From contig CAWEGI010000015.1 in the NCBI GenBank assembly GCA_963808815.1, positions 186,001 through 250,000 of the forward strand: 64,000 nucleotides of DNA. The letters run 5' to 3'. Under the pieces are notes generated by a model, which did no database searches, was not told where the DNA came from, and worked only from the letters and a program-made list of their open reading frames with translations. Positions 56,054 through 64,000 of the stretch are shown piece by piece. Position 1 is the first letter of the stretch. Each line of letters starts with the position of its first letter. Source of the stretch: DATBLE01 sp963808815. Its GTDB lineage: Bacteria > Actinomycetota > Thermoleophilia > Gaiellales > Gaiellaceae. A program made the translations under genes and the position numbers.

Positions 56054-57075
56054 CAGCCGACCGTGACCAGCTCTTTGGTGAACGTGGTCAGCACTTCTCG
56101 ATCATTCTCGCCGATGATCACGAGGTCCTCGATCCTGATCCCGCCGAGGCCGGGGTGGTAGATCCCCGGCTCGACCGTGACGACGCCGTCCGCGGCCAGC
56201 ACGTCCTCGCTCTCCGGCCGCATCGCGGGCTGCTCGTGGATCTCCATCCCGACCCCGTGGCCGAGTCCGTGGGCGAAGAGCTCGCCGAGGCCAGCGCCGG
56301 CGATCAGCTCGCGGGCGACCGCGTCCACCTCTCGCCCCGACCGGCCTGGGCGCGTCGCCTCGAGCCCGGCCAGCTGTCCCTCCAGGCATACCTCGTACGA
56401 GCGGGTGAGCTCGTCCGGCAACGACCCCGTCGCGAACGTCCTGGTGCAGTCCGAGTGGTAGCCGTCCACTTTCGCAGCCGCGTCCACGACGACGGCCTGG
56501 CCCTTCTCGATCATCCGCGGGCCCGGACTGGCGTGCGGCAGCGCGCCGTTCGCACCGGCGGCGACGATCGGCGGGAACGCGGCACCTTCCGCCCCGAGCT
56601 CGTGCATCGTGGACTCGATCCACCAGGCGAGCTCGCTCTCGGTGCGCCCGACGAAGGGCTGTCGAGCCAGGCGCTCGAAGGTCGCGTTCGTGATCTCCGC
56701 CGCCCGCCGGATCGCGTCGAGCTCGCCCGGCTCCTTCACCGCCCGGATCCCTTCCAGCAACTGCGCCGTCGGCACTGTCTCGATCCCGGCGGCGTCGAGC
56801 GCCGCCCACGACGCATACACCAGGCTCTCGGACTCGAACGCCACCCGCCTTGGCAGCAGCTCCGGCAGCTTGCTGAACAGCCCGCGCGGGATCTCGACCA
56901 CCTCGATCCCGGTGGTGCGGGCCTTCTCGAGGTACCGGAAGTCGGTGAAGATCCGCAGGCGGTCTGGCTCGACGAGCACTGCGGCGTTCGAGCTGTCCAG
57001 GCCGGTCAGCCAGAGCACGTTCACCGGCTTGGTGACGAGGAGCGGCGCGTCGATCGCCGCGCGGACCTTCGTCAC
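56053..57075 (-). CDS. pepQ: M24 family Xaa-Pro peptidase
   Basis: The 340-aa enzyme has the creatinase N-domain (LVTKPVNVLWLTGLDSSNAA, VLVEPDRLRIFTDFRYLEKA) and the pita-bread metal domain: GQAVVVDAAAKVDGYHSDCT (two Asp ligands), FAHGLGHGVGMEIHEQP (His) and VVTVEPGIYHPGLGGIRIED (Glu), then a final Glu near EDLVII. The GTG at 57075 is preferred because the domain starts there; the ATG at 57165 would include the 81-bp element as a 30-residue extension. It lies between aroQ and efp as in many bacteria. Confidence 0.92.
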   Translation of the reverse strand: MTKVRAAIDAPLLVTKPVNVLWLTGLDSSNAAVLVEPDRLRIFTDFRYLEKARTTGIEVVEIPRGLFSKLPELLPRRVAFESESLVYASWAALDAAGIETVPTAQLLEGIRAVKEPGELDAIRRAAEITNATFERLARQPFVGRTESELAWWIESTMHELGAEGAAFPPIVAAGANGALPHASPGPRMIEKGQAVVVDAAAKVDGYHSDCTRTFATGSLPDELTRSYEVCLEGQLAGLEATRPGRSGREVDAVARELIAGAGLGELFAHGLGHGVGMEIHEQPAMRPESEDVLAADGVVTVEPGIYHPGLGGIRIEDLVIIGENDREVLTTFTKELVTVG

Positions 57076-57084
57076 CCGCTCACT

Positions 57085-57165
57085 GACGCCTTCGGCGTCA
57101 CGACATCGTCTCGCACCAATGCCGACAGCTCCGCTGTCGCCTTTGTGCTCGACTTCGTCTCTCAT
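57085..57165 (-). repeat. 81-bp two-hairpin element, copy 3 (aroQ/pepQ junction)
   Basis: On the minus strand it begins ATGAGAGACGAAG, with ATGA overlapping the aroQ stop at 57162-57164. Stem 1 is CGACAGC/GCTGTCG with loop GGA and stem 2 is TGACGCC/GGCGTCA with loop GAA. It is open for 27 codons and runs in frame into pepQ, whose likely GTG follows 9 nt after the element. Confidence 0.85.
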
Positions 57166-57590
57166 CGCTTCGTCCCCAGGAACACGAGGGCCTCGCGGTA
57201 GCCGTCAGGCCCCTTGCCGATCACCCGCTTCGCGGCGAAGTCGGCGATCAGCGAGACGTGACGCCACTCCTCGCGCTCGTCGATGTTCGAAAGGTGCACC
57301 TCGACGATCGGAGCGGTGAAGAGCTCGACGGCGTCGCGGATCGCGTAGCTGTAGTGCGTCCAGGCCGCCGGGTTGAGCACGACGCCGTCGGCGGTATCGA
57401 GCGCCTCGTGGCACCAGTCGACGTACTGCCCCTCGCTGTTCGTCTGCCGGCAGCGCACCCGCAGGTCGAGCTCCTTCGCCCACTCGTAGATCTGAGTCTC
57501 CAGCTGCTCCAGGCCGAGCCCGCCGTACAGCTCGGGGTTCCGGCGTCCGACGACGTCGATGTTGACGCCGTTGAGCACGTCGACGTTCAC
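57162..57590 (-). CDS. aroQ: 3-dehydroquinate dehydratase, type II
   Basis: AroQ dehydrates 3-dehydroquinate in the shikimate pathway. The 142-aa protein has VLNGVNIDVVGRRNPELYGG (catalytic Tyr loop and Arg), RQTNSEGQYVDWCHEALDTA, LNPAAWTHYSYAIRDAVELF and EVHLSNIDEREEWRHVSLIA, all type II features, although the usual NGPNL becomes NGVNI. It is followed by the 81-bp element and pepQ. The upstream gene is the aroK-aroB fusion. Confidence 0.93.
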   Translation of the reverse strand: MNVDVLNGVNIDVVGRRNPELYGGLGLEQLETQIYEWAKELDLRVRCRQTNSEGQYVDWCHEALDTADGVVLNPAAWTHYSYAIRDAVELFTAPIVEVHLSNIDEREEWRHVSLIADFAAKRVIGKGPDGYREALVFLGTKR

Positions 57591-57599
57591 GCCCTGACC

Positions 57600-59002
57600 T
57601 TATCCGGAGATCAGCGCGTCCAGCGCCGCGCGTACCTCTGCTTCCGGCAACTCCTCCTCACGCGCCCCGCCGTCGCCCAGCAGGACGATCCGCAGGCGGC
57701 CCTTCTTGTCCCGGAGCAGCGCCTCCCAGGCCCGGTCGCGATCGACCCGCACCGGTTCGGGCGCCAGGACGTCCACCACGGGCGCCGTGTCACCCCCGGA
57801 AAGCCGGAGCGCCGCCAGCAGACCGAGCGCGACCGCACGGCCGTGGGGAAGCTCGTAGCCGGACGCAGCCTCGAGCGCGTGGCCGAACGTGTGGCCCAGA
57901 TTCAGCGCATGCCGCGGGCCGAGGTCATGGGGATCGCGCAGGCAGAGCGCGGCCTTGTACGCGGCACACCGGCGAACGAGCTCCTCGTCGGCGAGCTCCC
58001 AGAGCACCTCGCCGGCGAGCAGGCCCGGTCTTCACCACCTCGGCCATGCCGTTCGCCCGCTCGGAGCCCGGCAGCGTCGCCAGCAAGGCGGGGTCGATGA
58101 CCGTTCGGGCAGGCCAGTGGAACGCGCCGACGAGGTTCTTCGCCTCGGGCAGGTCGATCGCCGTCTTGCCGCCGATCGCAGCGTCCACCTGGCCGACCAG
58201 CGTCGTCGGGACAGCCACCCAGTCGACGCCTCGCATGTAGGTGGCGGCTGCGAACCCGGCGAGGTCGGTGGTGGTGCCGCCGCCGAGGGCGACCACGGTT
58301 CCGGCGCGGTCGAGACCCAGGGACCGCCAGAGCCGCTCGAGGTCGTCGGCCCCCTTTCCCGAAGCCGTGTGCGTCGAGGCCAGCCGCTGGCCGAGTGCGA
58401 GCTGCGCGTCCATGCCGTGGATGCCGGAGACGTGAGCATCGGCGACCAGGGCGACTGCGCCCACGCCGGGGACGAGCTCCGCGAGCTGTTCGAGCGAGCC
58501 GAGGGCGACGTGGACGCCTGCGGCGGCCAGGACGACGTCGTCCAGCGTGCCCGCGACCGCGTCCGCCGTCTCGCGGTAGAGCGGCAGGCGCTCCTCGTAG
58601 AGCGCGCGAAAGCTGCTCTCGTCCTGCGCCAGCGGCCGTCCCCTGACCGCGCACGCGCTCCCAGGCGGCGTCGGGCTCGACCTCGACGAAAACGGTCAGG
58701 GCGTGCTCGCGGAGCGCCTTGCGGATCTTCGGGCTCGTCACCGCCCCACCGCCCAGCGCAACGACTTGTGGCGGGCCGTTCCCGAGCGCCTCGAGCGCGG
58801 CCTCCTGCTCGCGTACCCGGAACTCGACCTCGCCCCGCTCCGCGAAGATCTCCGGGATCGTCTGGCGCAGCTCGCGCTCGATCTCGCGGTCGAGGTCGAC
58901 GAATCTCCTGCCCAGGCGCTCGGCGACCTGCAAGCCGAGCGTCGACTTGCCGGCGCCCATGAAGCCGACGAGGGCGAGGTGGCGGTCTAGCGCGGTTGCC
59001 AA
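57600..59002 (-). CDS. aroKB: Fused shikimate kinase/3-dehydroquinate synthase, two frameshifts
   Basis: Residues 1 to about 165 are shikimate kinase: LALVGFMGAGKSTLGLQVAE (P-loop), FVDLDREIERELRQTIPEIF and VVALGGGAVTSPKIRKALRE. After LPLYRETADAVAGTLDDVVL the chain continues without a stop into 3-dehydroquinate synthase: VVALGGGTTTDLAGFAAATY, VGQVDAAIGGKTAIDLPEAK, KNLVGAFHWPARTVID and LNLGHTFGHALEAASGYELP. Extra bases in runs at 58640-58643 and near 58028 must be removed. The N-terminal AroB segment is shorter than usual, as expected for a fusion. TTG at 59002 is the likely start; GTG at 59029 is possible. It overlaps the aroC end. Confidence 0.88.
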
Positions 59003-60073
59003 TCGATCCGCCCGCGGTACGCCTCGCACGCGCCGACGAAGTCGGCGAGTGCGTCGCCGCCGAACTTCTCACGCGCCGCCCGCGCGAGCTCGAACGCGAC
59101 CGACGCCTCGGCGACGACGGCCAGCGCCTCGACCGCGGCGGTGTCGCTCCGCTCGACCAGCGCCTCGGCCGGCTCGCCGCTCGCGAGGTCGACCGACCTC
59201 AGCGGCTTCATCAGCGTCGGCAGCGGCTTCATCGCCGCCCGCACGACGATCTGCTCGCCGTTCGAGATCCCGGCCTCGATCCCGCCGGCGTGGTTGGTCT
59301 CGCGGTAGAGGCCGCGCTCGTCGCGATGGATCTCGTCGTGCGCCTCGGAGCCGCGCCGGCCGGCGAGCGCGAACCCGTCGCCGATCTCGACCCCCTTCAC
59401 GGCCTGGATACCCATCAGCGCGGCGGCCAGCCGGCGCATCCAGGCGGTCGTCTCGCGACGCGTATGAGCCGAAGCCGGGCGGCACCCCGGTCGCGCGCAC
59501 CTCCACGATCCCGCCGACGGTGTCGCGCGCAGCCCGCGCCTCGTCGACGCGCGCCTCGAGGTCGTCGCCGACCACGGCACCACTGACCTCGATCCCGATC
59601 TCGCGCACGAGCGCCTTCGCCACCGCGCCGGCCGCGACGACCACGGCCGTGTGCCGGGCACTGGCCCGCTCGAGCGCGTCGCGGACGTCGACGAGGCCGT
59701 ACTTGAGCACGCCGGCAAGATCGGCATGACCCGGCCGCGGCAGCGTCACCGCCTCCTTCCCCTTGCTCCCGGGCGGCGGGTCGCCCTCGGGGGGCCACGG
59801 GCTCATCCCCCACGTCCAGTTCTCGTGATCCCGGTTCCGGACGACGAGCGCAAGCGGCGTGCCGAGCGTCCGGCCGTGGCGGAGGCCCGCGTAGACCTCG
59901 ACCCGGTCGGTCTCGATCTGCTGGCGCGGGCTGCGCCCGTACCCCTGCTGGCGGCGGCGCAGGTCGGCGTCGATCGCCGCCCGGTCGAGCACGAGGCCGG
60001 CCGGTAGCCCTCTGACGATCGCGACCAGCGCGGGGCCGTGCGACTCGCCGGCGGTGACGAGCTCGAGGATCAT
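58987..60073 (-). CDS. aroC: Chorismate synthase, frameshifted
   Basis: AroC makes chorismate from EPSP with reduced FMN. Family motifs present are LVTAGESHGPALVAIVRGLP, RRQQGYGRSPRQQIETDRVE, PRPGHADLAGVLKYGLVDVR, ERASARHTAVVVAAGAVAKA and, in the second frame, MGIQAVKGVEIGDGFALAGR, NHAGGIEAGISNGEQIVVRA. One extra C near 59435 separates RDDRLDA from RLAAALMGIQ. The corrected length is about 361 aa. The ATG at 60073 follows a short spacer with a hairpin. Confidence 0.93.
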
Positions 60074-60137
60074 TCTCCGCTCCGGCACCGGCTAAGCCGG
60101 CACCTCCGCTCATTGGTGAGCTCCGTCGGGCCTACGC
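60074..60137 (-). other. aroE/aroC spacer with a mini-ORF coupled at both ends
   Basis: On the minus strand an ATGA overlaps the aroE stop (60138-60140), opens a 23-codon frame (MSVGPTELTNERRCRLSRCR then SGE), and the frame ends at TGA overlapping the aroC ATG. It contains the small palindrome CCGGC-TTA-GCCGG. The layout resembles that of the 81-bp element, but the sequence differs. Confidence 0.4.
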
Positions 60138-60822
60138 TCATGGCGCCAAGCCTACGGCGGCGCGCATCACTTCGACGGGTGCGGGCACGCCGGTCCAGAG
60201 CTCGAACGAGGCAACGCCTTGCGCGACCAGGACGTCGAGCCCGCCGACCACGGTTGCGCCTGCCTCACGCGCGGCGCGGCCGGTCGCCGTCTCCGGATAC
60301 GGGAGGTCGATCAGTGTCTCACCCTCGGACAGGACGCAGAGGACCGCGTCCCGTTCGGAGGTGGCGTTGATCGACCAGGTCTGCGCCGGCCACGTCCGGG
60401 GGCCAGTCGCCGCGGCGGGAGAAGACGCGCGCTCCGGGTAGCGCTGCCCGGAACGCCCCGGCCGCCCCGCCGCTGCCCAGGATCACAGGCCGCTCGGCAT
60501 GTAGACCGTCGAGGATCGCGGCATCCGTCGAGAGCCCCTCCACCCGACCGTCCCTGACGACGAGCACGTTCACCGAGCCCAGCTCGGTCTCGCACGCGGC
60601 CGCGGCCGCCGCCTTGTGCGGCGCGGTCACGTTCGCGCCGGCGAACCCGAGCGCCACGAGCCCGCGCACCGCGTCCTCCACGCGACCGTCCTGGACGAGC
60701 AGCGGAACGTAGGCCCAGTCGAGCCCGCGCGCGGCGAACGCTGCGTTGTGCATCGCCGGCGACAGCGAGTGCTCGACCGGGTTGCCGATCAGGCCGACGA
60801 GGGTCGTACGCCCGCTCAGCAA
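60138..60822 (-). CDS. aroE: Shikimate dehydrogenase, frameshifted
   Basis: AroE reduces 3-dehydroshikimate with NADPH. The N-terminal part has GLIGNPVEHSLSPAMHNAAF and GFAGANVTAPHKAAAAAACE (substrate Lys). The nucleotide-binding loop is VILGSGGAAGAFRAALPGAR. One extra base near 60370 separates VAGADLV from INATSERDAVLCVLSEGE; the end reads GGLDVLVAQGVASFELWTGV. The Asp after NVLV-VRDG is conserved in part. The corrected length is about 228 aa, short for AroE (usually 270). The start is TTG at 60822, inside the end of mltG. Confidence 0.88.
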
Positions 60823-61670
60823 TTCGTCAGCCCCTTGCGCGTGTAGGCGTCGAACTCGTCGATGCTCGCGGTGAAGAAGTGGCTGCGGCAGTCGGGCTTG
60901 CGGACGAAGTAGAGGTAGTCGACCTTGGCGGGGTGGGCGGCGGCCTGCATCGAGGCCAGGCCCGGGTTCGCGATCGGCGTGGGCGGCAGCCCGCGGAACT
61001 TGCGCGTGTTGTAGGGCGATCCGGAGGCGAGGTCGCTCTGCGTGATCGCCTTCGTCGGCGGGATGCCCAGCCCATAGCGGAGCGTCGCGTCGATCCCGAG
61101 CGGCATCCGCTGGTGGAGCCGGTTGTAGATCACGGCCGCGACCAGCGGCGCTCGCGGGGGACGACGACCTCCTTCTCGATCATCGACGCGATGATCAGCA
61201 CGTCGTACGGAGTCAGGTTCTTCGAGCGCGCGTAGCCGAGCTTGACCTGGCTCCAGTTACGGGTGAAGGCGGCGAGCTGCTTGCCGACCAGCACTCGTGG
61301 CGGGTCGTCGTCGTAGACGTCGTAGGTGGCCGGGAAGAGGAACCCTTCGAGGTTGCGCCGCTTGCCGTCGCCGGCGAACTGCCCCGGCAGAGCGGAGGAC
61401 TGCGTCGCCCGCAGGTAGCCGGCGGTGGTGATCGCCCGGCTGACCGCGTGGGCGCGGCGTGCCATTTGCCGCTCTGGTGAAGCCCTCCGGGAAGAGGACG
61501 CTCAGAACCCTGCGTGCCGGAACGGTCGTCTGCGGAGGCGCAGGCGACGCGTCGCGGTGATCGCTGACGACGGCGTAGGCAGCCCACGCGCAGGCGCCGA
61601 CCACCGCGCAGACCACCACCAGCGCCACCACCCTCCGCCGGTAGACCTGTTGCCTGGTCGGACGAGTCAG
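60816..61670 (-). CDS. mltG: Endolytic murein transglycosylase MltG (YceG-like), two frameshifts
   Basis: MltG cuts nascent peptidoglycan and is anchored by one N-terminal helix, here VVALVVVCAVVGACAWAAYA after an arginine-rich segment. The catalytic domain has NLEGFLFPATYDVYDDDPPR, LIIASMIEKEVVVPRER (catalytic Glu) and IYNRLHQRMPLGIDATLRYG, then PTPIANPGLASMQAAAHPAK. An extra base near 61475 and a missing C near 61145 must be corrected. The start is uncertain: a CTG at 61670 overlaps the ruvX stop in the usual way (CTGA), and GTG at 61631 would remove the basic residues. Confidence 0.9.
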
Positions 61671-62050
61671 TCCCGGCTCCTCGACCGTTCGAGGTAGCCC
61701 GACAGGAGGTGCGCGGCGGCGCGGGCATCCTCCCCGTCGCCCGGACCGGCGAGGGTGGTCGTGAAGCGCTCGTCGAGCGTCTCGACGGGGACGTCCAGGA
61801 GGGCGCGGAGCCGCTCGACGAACCGGCTCGTCTCCTCGGCCTGAGCGCCGACCTCGCCGCGCAGCGTCAACGGAAGCCCGACGACGACACGCTCGGCCTG
61901 CTCGTCCCGGACGAGCGCCCGGAGACGGGCCAGCCCTTTGTCCGACGCGGCCTGCTCGACTGTGCAGAGCGGCCGGGCCAGGGTGCCGGTCGGATCGGAG
62001 ACTGCCACGCCCGTGCGGGCCGAACCGTAGTCGAGCGCGAGGACTTTCAA
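61667..62050 (-). CDS. ruvX: Holliday junction resolvase-like RuvX/YqgF
   Basis: The 127-aa protein is the RNase-H-like YqgF family, involved in rRNA 5' maturation and proposed as a Holliday junction resolvase. It has VLALDYGSARTGVAVSDPTG (first catalytic Asp), VVVGLPLTLRGEVGAQAEET and ETLDERFTTTLAG. The ATG overlaps the alaS stop (ATGA), an arrangement common in bacteria (alaS-ruvX-mltG-aroE). Confidence 0.93.
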   Translation of the reverse strand: MKVLALDYGSARTGVAVSDPTGTLARPLCTVEQAASDKGLARLRALVRDEQAERVVVGLPLTLRGEVGAQAEETSRFVERLRALLDVPVETLDERFTTTLAGPGDGEDARAAAHLLSGYLERSRSRD

Positions 62051-64000
62051 AGCTGCGCGAGGATCGCCTTCTTGGCGGCTCCGAGCGCCTCGCCGAGCGC
62101 CTCCGGCTTCCTGCCTCCCGCCTCGGCGAGCGTCGGCCGCCCTCCGCCGCCTCCCTGGATGTGCTTCGCCGCGTCGCGGACGAGCGCGACCGCATCGATG
62201 CCGCGGTCGGCGAGCGACTGGTCGAGGTTGAAGACGAGGAATGCGCGGCCGTCGTCGGTCGAGCCGGCCAGGACCGCCGCGGCTCCCTCCTGCTGCCTGA
62301 CACGGTCGGTCAGGTCGCGCAGGTCGCCGCCGGTGACGCCGCGTGCCTCGACGACGACCACGTCGCCCTCGCGCGAGGTGATCTCGAAGTCGGCCTCGGC
62401 CTGCTTCGCCGGCTTCCTCGCCTCCTTGCGCACGCGCTCGAGCTCGCTTCGGAGCTCCTCCGCCTCATCGGCGCGGGCGCGGAGCAGCGCGAACGCCTCG
62501 CCGGCTGTGACCGCCTCGATACGCCGTGCGCCCGAGCCGACCGACGCCTCGCCAAGGATCACGAACGGGCCGATCTCGGCCGTCGTCCGCACGTGGGTGC
62601 CGCCGCAGAGCTCGCGCGAGACGCCCTCGACCTCGACCACGCGCACCTCGTCGCCGTACTTCTCGCCGAACAGCATCATCGCGCCGAGGTTCCGTGCCTC
62701 GTCGATCGGCACGACGAACGTCCGCACCGGGTGGTTGGCGAAGACCGCCTCGTTGACGCGCCGCTCGACCGCCTCGCGCTCGTCGGCGGTGAGCGCCTGC
62801 GGGTGACTGAAGTCGAACCGGAGCTTGTCCGGCCGCACCGCCGAGCCGGCCTGGTGGACGTGCTCGCCGAGCACCGCCCGCAGCGCCTCGTGCAGGAGGT
62901 GGGTAGCCGTGTGATTGGCCATCGTCGGGAAGCGGACACTCCACGGGACGACTGCCTCGACCCGGTCGCCGGCCTCGAAGCCCTCCCCCTCGAAGAGCAG
63001 CGCCTGGTCGTCCTCGATCCGGTAGGCGGCGAGCAACGTCGCCCGCGAGCCGTCGTCCTTCCGGAGCTCGCCGGCGTCGGTGACCTGGCCGCCACCTTCC
63101 GGGTAGAAGGGCGACTCGCGCAGCTTCGCCAGGAACAGACCATCGCCGAGCTCATCGAGCGCGCCGATCTGGGTGAGCACGTCGGTCTTCTCCCAGCCGA
63201 CGAACTCGGTGGTGAAGCCCGCCGCGCGCGCGAAGTCGACGGCCTGCTGGACCTCGCCTTTCCCGCCGCCCGCCCGCGACACCTCACGGTGTCGCTCCAT
63301 CTCCTGCGCATACGCGGGCTCGTCGACGGCGATGCCGCGCTCACGTGCGAGCTCGAGCGTCAACTCGATCGGGAAGCCGTAGGTGGCCTGCAGCTCGAAC
63401 GCGTCCTTGCCGCTGATCGCGCCGCCCGCGGCCGCCTCCTCGAACAGCTTCATCCCACGGTCAAGGGTCTCGGCGAAGCGTTCCTCCTCAGCGCCGAGGA
63501 TCCGGGTGATCTGGTCGTGGTGCTCGACGAGCTCGCGGTACGAGTCGCCCATCTGGCCGATGACCGTCTCGGCCAGGCCCGGAAGAAACGGGCTCTGCAT
63601 CCCGATCCGGAGGCCGTGCTGCACGGCCCGCCGGACGATCCGACGCAGGACGTAGCCGCGCCCTTCGTTCGAGGGCGTCACTCCCTCGGCGACGAGGAAC
63701 GACATCCCGCGCCCGTGGTCGGCGAGCACGCGGTGCGCCTTGGTCGAGTCGGGTGAATCTCCGTACGCCACACCAGAGGTCTTCTCGATCCAGCTCATGA
63801 TCTGCTGGTAGCCGTCGGTGTCGTAGACGGACGCGACGTCCTGGATGATCCGCGCCGTGCGCTCGAGGCCAAGACCGGTGTCGATGTTCTGGCTCGGCAG
63901 GTCGGTGAGCGTCCCGTCCGGGTGGAGCTCGTAGGCCATGAAGACGAGGTTCCAGAACTCGAGGAAGCGCTCGCAGCGCGCACACCCAGGCAGGCAGCCT
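62047..64000 (-). CDS. alaS: Alanyl-tRNA synthetase, 5' end beyond the window
   Basis: AlaRS charges tRNA-Ala and edits Ser and Gly. The frame is open to the window edge, so the aminoacylation core is cut. What remains starts GCLPGCARCERFLEFWNLVF, then LPSQNIDTGLGLERTARIIQ, the tRNA recognition region (NEGRGYVLRRIVRRAVQHGL), the editing domain with zinc ligands in MANHTATHLLHEALRAVLGE and SRELCGGTHVRTTAEIGPFV, and the C-terminal glycine-rich C-Ala domain (HIQGGGGGRPTLAEAGGRKP). About 650 of the usual 880 residues lie here. No frameshift is needed. Confidence 0.96.
   Translation of the reverse strand, partial: GCLPGCARCERFLEFWNLVFMAYELHPDGTLTDLPSQNIDTGLGLERTARIIQDVASVYDTDGYQQIMSWIEKTSGVAYGDSPDSTKAHRVLADHGRGMSFLVAEGVTPSNEGRGYVLRRIVRRAVQHGLRIGMQSPFLPGLAETVIGQMGDSYRELVEHHDQITRILGAEEERFAETLDRGMKLFEEAAAGGAISGKDAFELQATYGFPIELTLELARERGIAVDEPAYAQEMERHREVSRAGGGKGEVQQAVDFARAAGFTTEFVGWEKTDVLTQIGALDELGDGLFLAKLRESPFYPEGGGQVTDAGELRKDDGSRATLLAAYRIEDDQALLFEGEGFEAGDRVEAVVPWSVRFPTMANHTATHLLHEALRAVLGEHVHQAGSAVRPDKLRFDFSHPQALTADEREAVERRVNEAVFANHPVRTFVVPIDEARNLGAMMLFGEKYGDEVRVVEVEGVSRELCGGTHVRTTAEIGPFVILGEASVGSGARRIEAVTAGEAFALLRARADEAEELRSELERVRKEARKPAKQAEADFEITSREGDVVVVEARGVTGGDLRDLTDRVRQQEGAAAVLAGSTDDGRAFLVFNLDQSLADRGIDAVALVRDAAKHIQGGGGGRPTLAEAGGRKPEALGEALGAAKKAILAQL

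Overview
The window comes from a very G+C-rich genome. The gene families suggest an actinobacterium, most likely of the deep-branching class Thermoleophilia. Supporting signs are SteA/SteB next to pyrG, an MprAB-like two-component pair, PPDK with its PpsR regulator, a DUF3866 protein, many ATGA/GTGA gene overlaps, and TAnnnT boxes 6-10 nt before start codons as in leaderless transcripts. The class assignment is inference; no rRNA gene or other marker settles it.

Layout. 1-4761: two cupins, greA, a secreted hypothetical, comB, a zinc-finger rhomboid and a GH26-like secreted hydrolase. 4897-9209: ppdK, peptidase E, and ppsR with a coupled 52-aa membrane protein. 9326-12706: response regulator, histidine kinase and glycyl-tRNA synthetase. 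12703-19808 (minus strand): hypothetical, MFS transporter, GNAT, recO, mutM, pyrimidine-nucleoside phosphorylase, methyltransferase and deoB. 19835-25371: small membrane protein, alanine dehydrogenase, hypothetical, DUF3866, M20 peptidase and pyrG. 25368-36826 (minus): GT2/MraY-like fusion, steB, SRPBCC, steA, recN, nadK, tlyA, ispA, xseB-like, nusB, accC and a carboxyltransferase-like/BCCP fusion. 37319-54933: a genomic island. 54904-64000 (minus): efp, hypothetical, pepQ, aroQ, aroK-aroB fusion, aroC, aroE, mltG, ruvX and alaS (cut by the window end).

Main discovery. The order aroQ-pepQ-efp-acc-nusB-ispA-tlyA-recN is old and widely conserved, and here it is split between efp and the acc genes by about 17.5 kb. 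Both edges of this insert carry a 32-bp near-identical direct repeat that encodes the last codons of EF-P (REKRYISRA-stop). The efp edge has an excisionase-like gene and a damaged tyrosine recombinase. This is an element integrated into the 3' end of efp. A second, older remnant of a related element lies just outside the displaced efp tail. The cargo is a cNMP-binding protein next to a class III cyclase/AAA/TPR protein, a very large secreted beta-helix protein, tandem beta-helix paralogs, other secreted proteins, a CsbD-like protein and a cupin.

Second discovery. An 81-bp element with two conserved hairpins occurs three times. Each copy lies on the minus strand, is read as 27 in-frame codons, and ends 2-9 nt before a start codon (ppsR, a methyltransferase, pepQ). 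Two copies begin on the stop codon of the upstream gene. Substitutions spare the stems but change the amino acids, so it looks like a structured RNA or a palindromic mobile repeat rather than a conserved peptide.

Caveat. About 25 single-base frameshifts, mostly +1 in short homopolymers, run through otherwise intact essential genes. They are more likely assembly errors than pseudogenes. Coordinates below span the whole gene across each shift.
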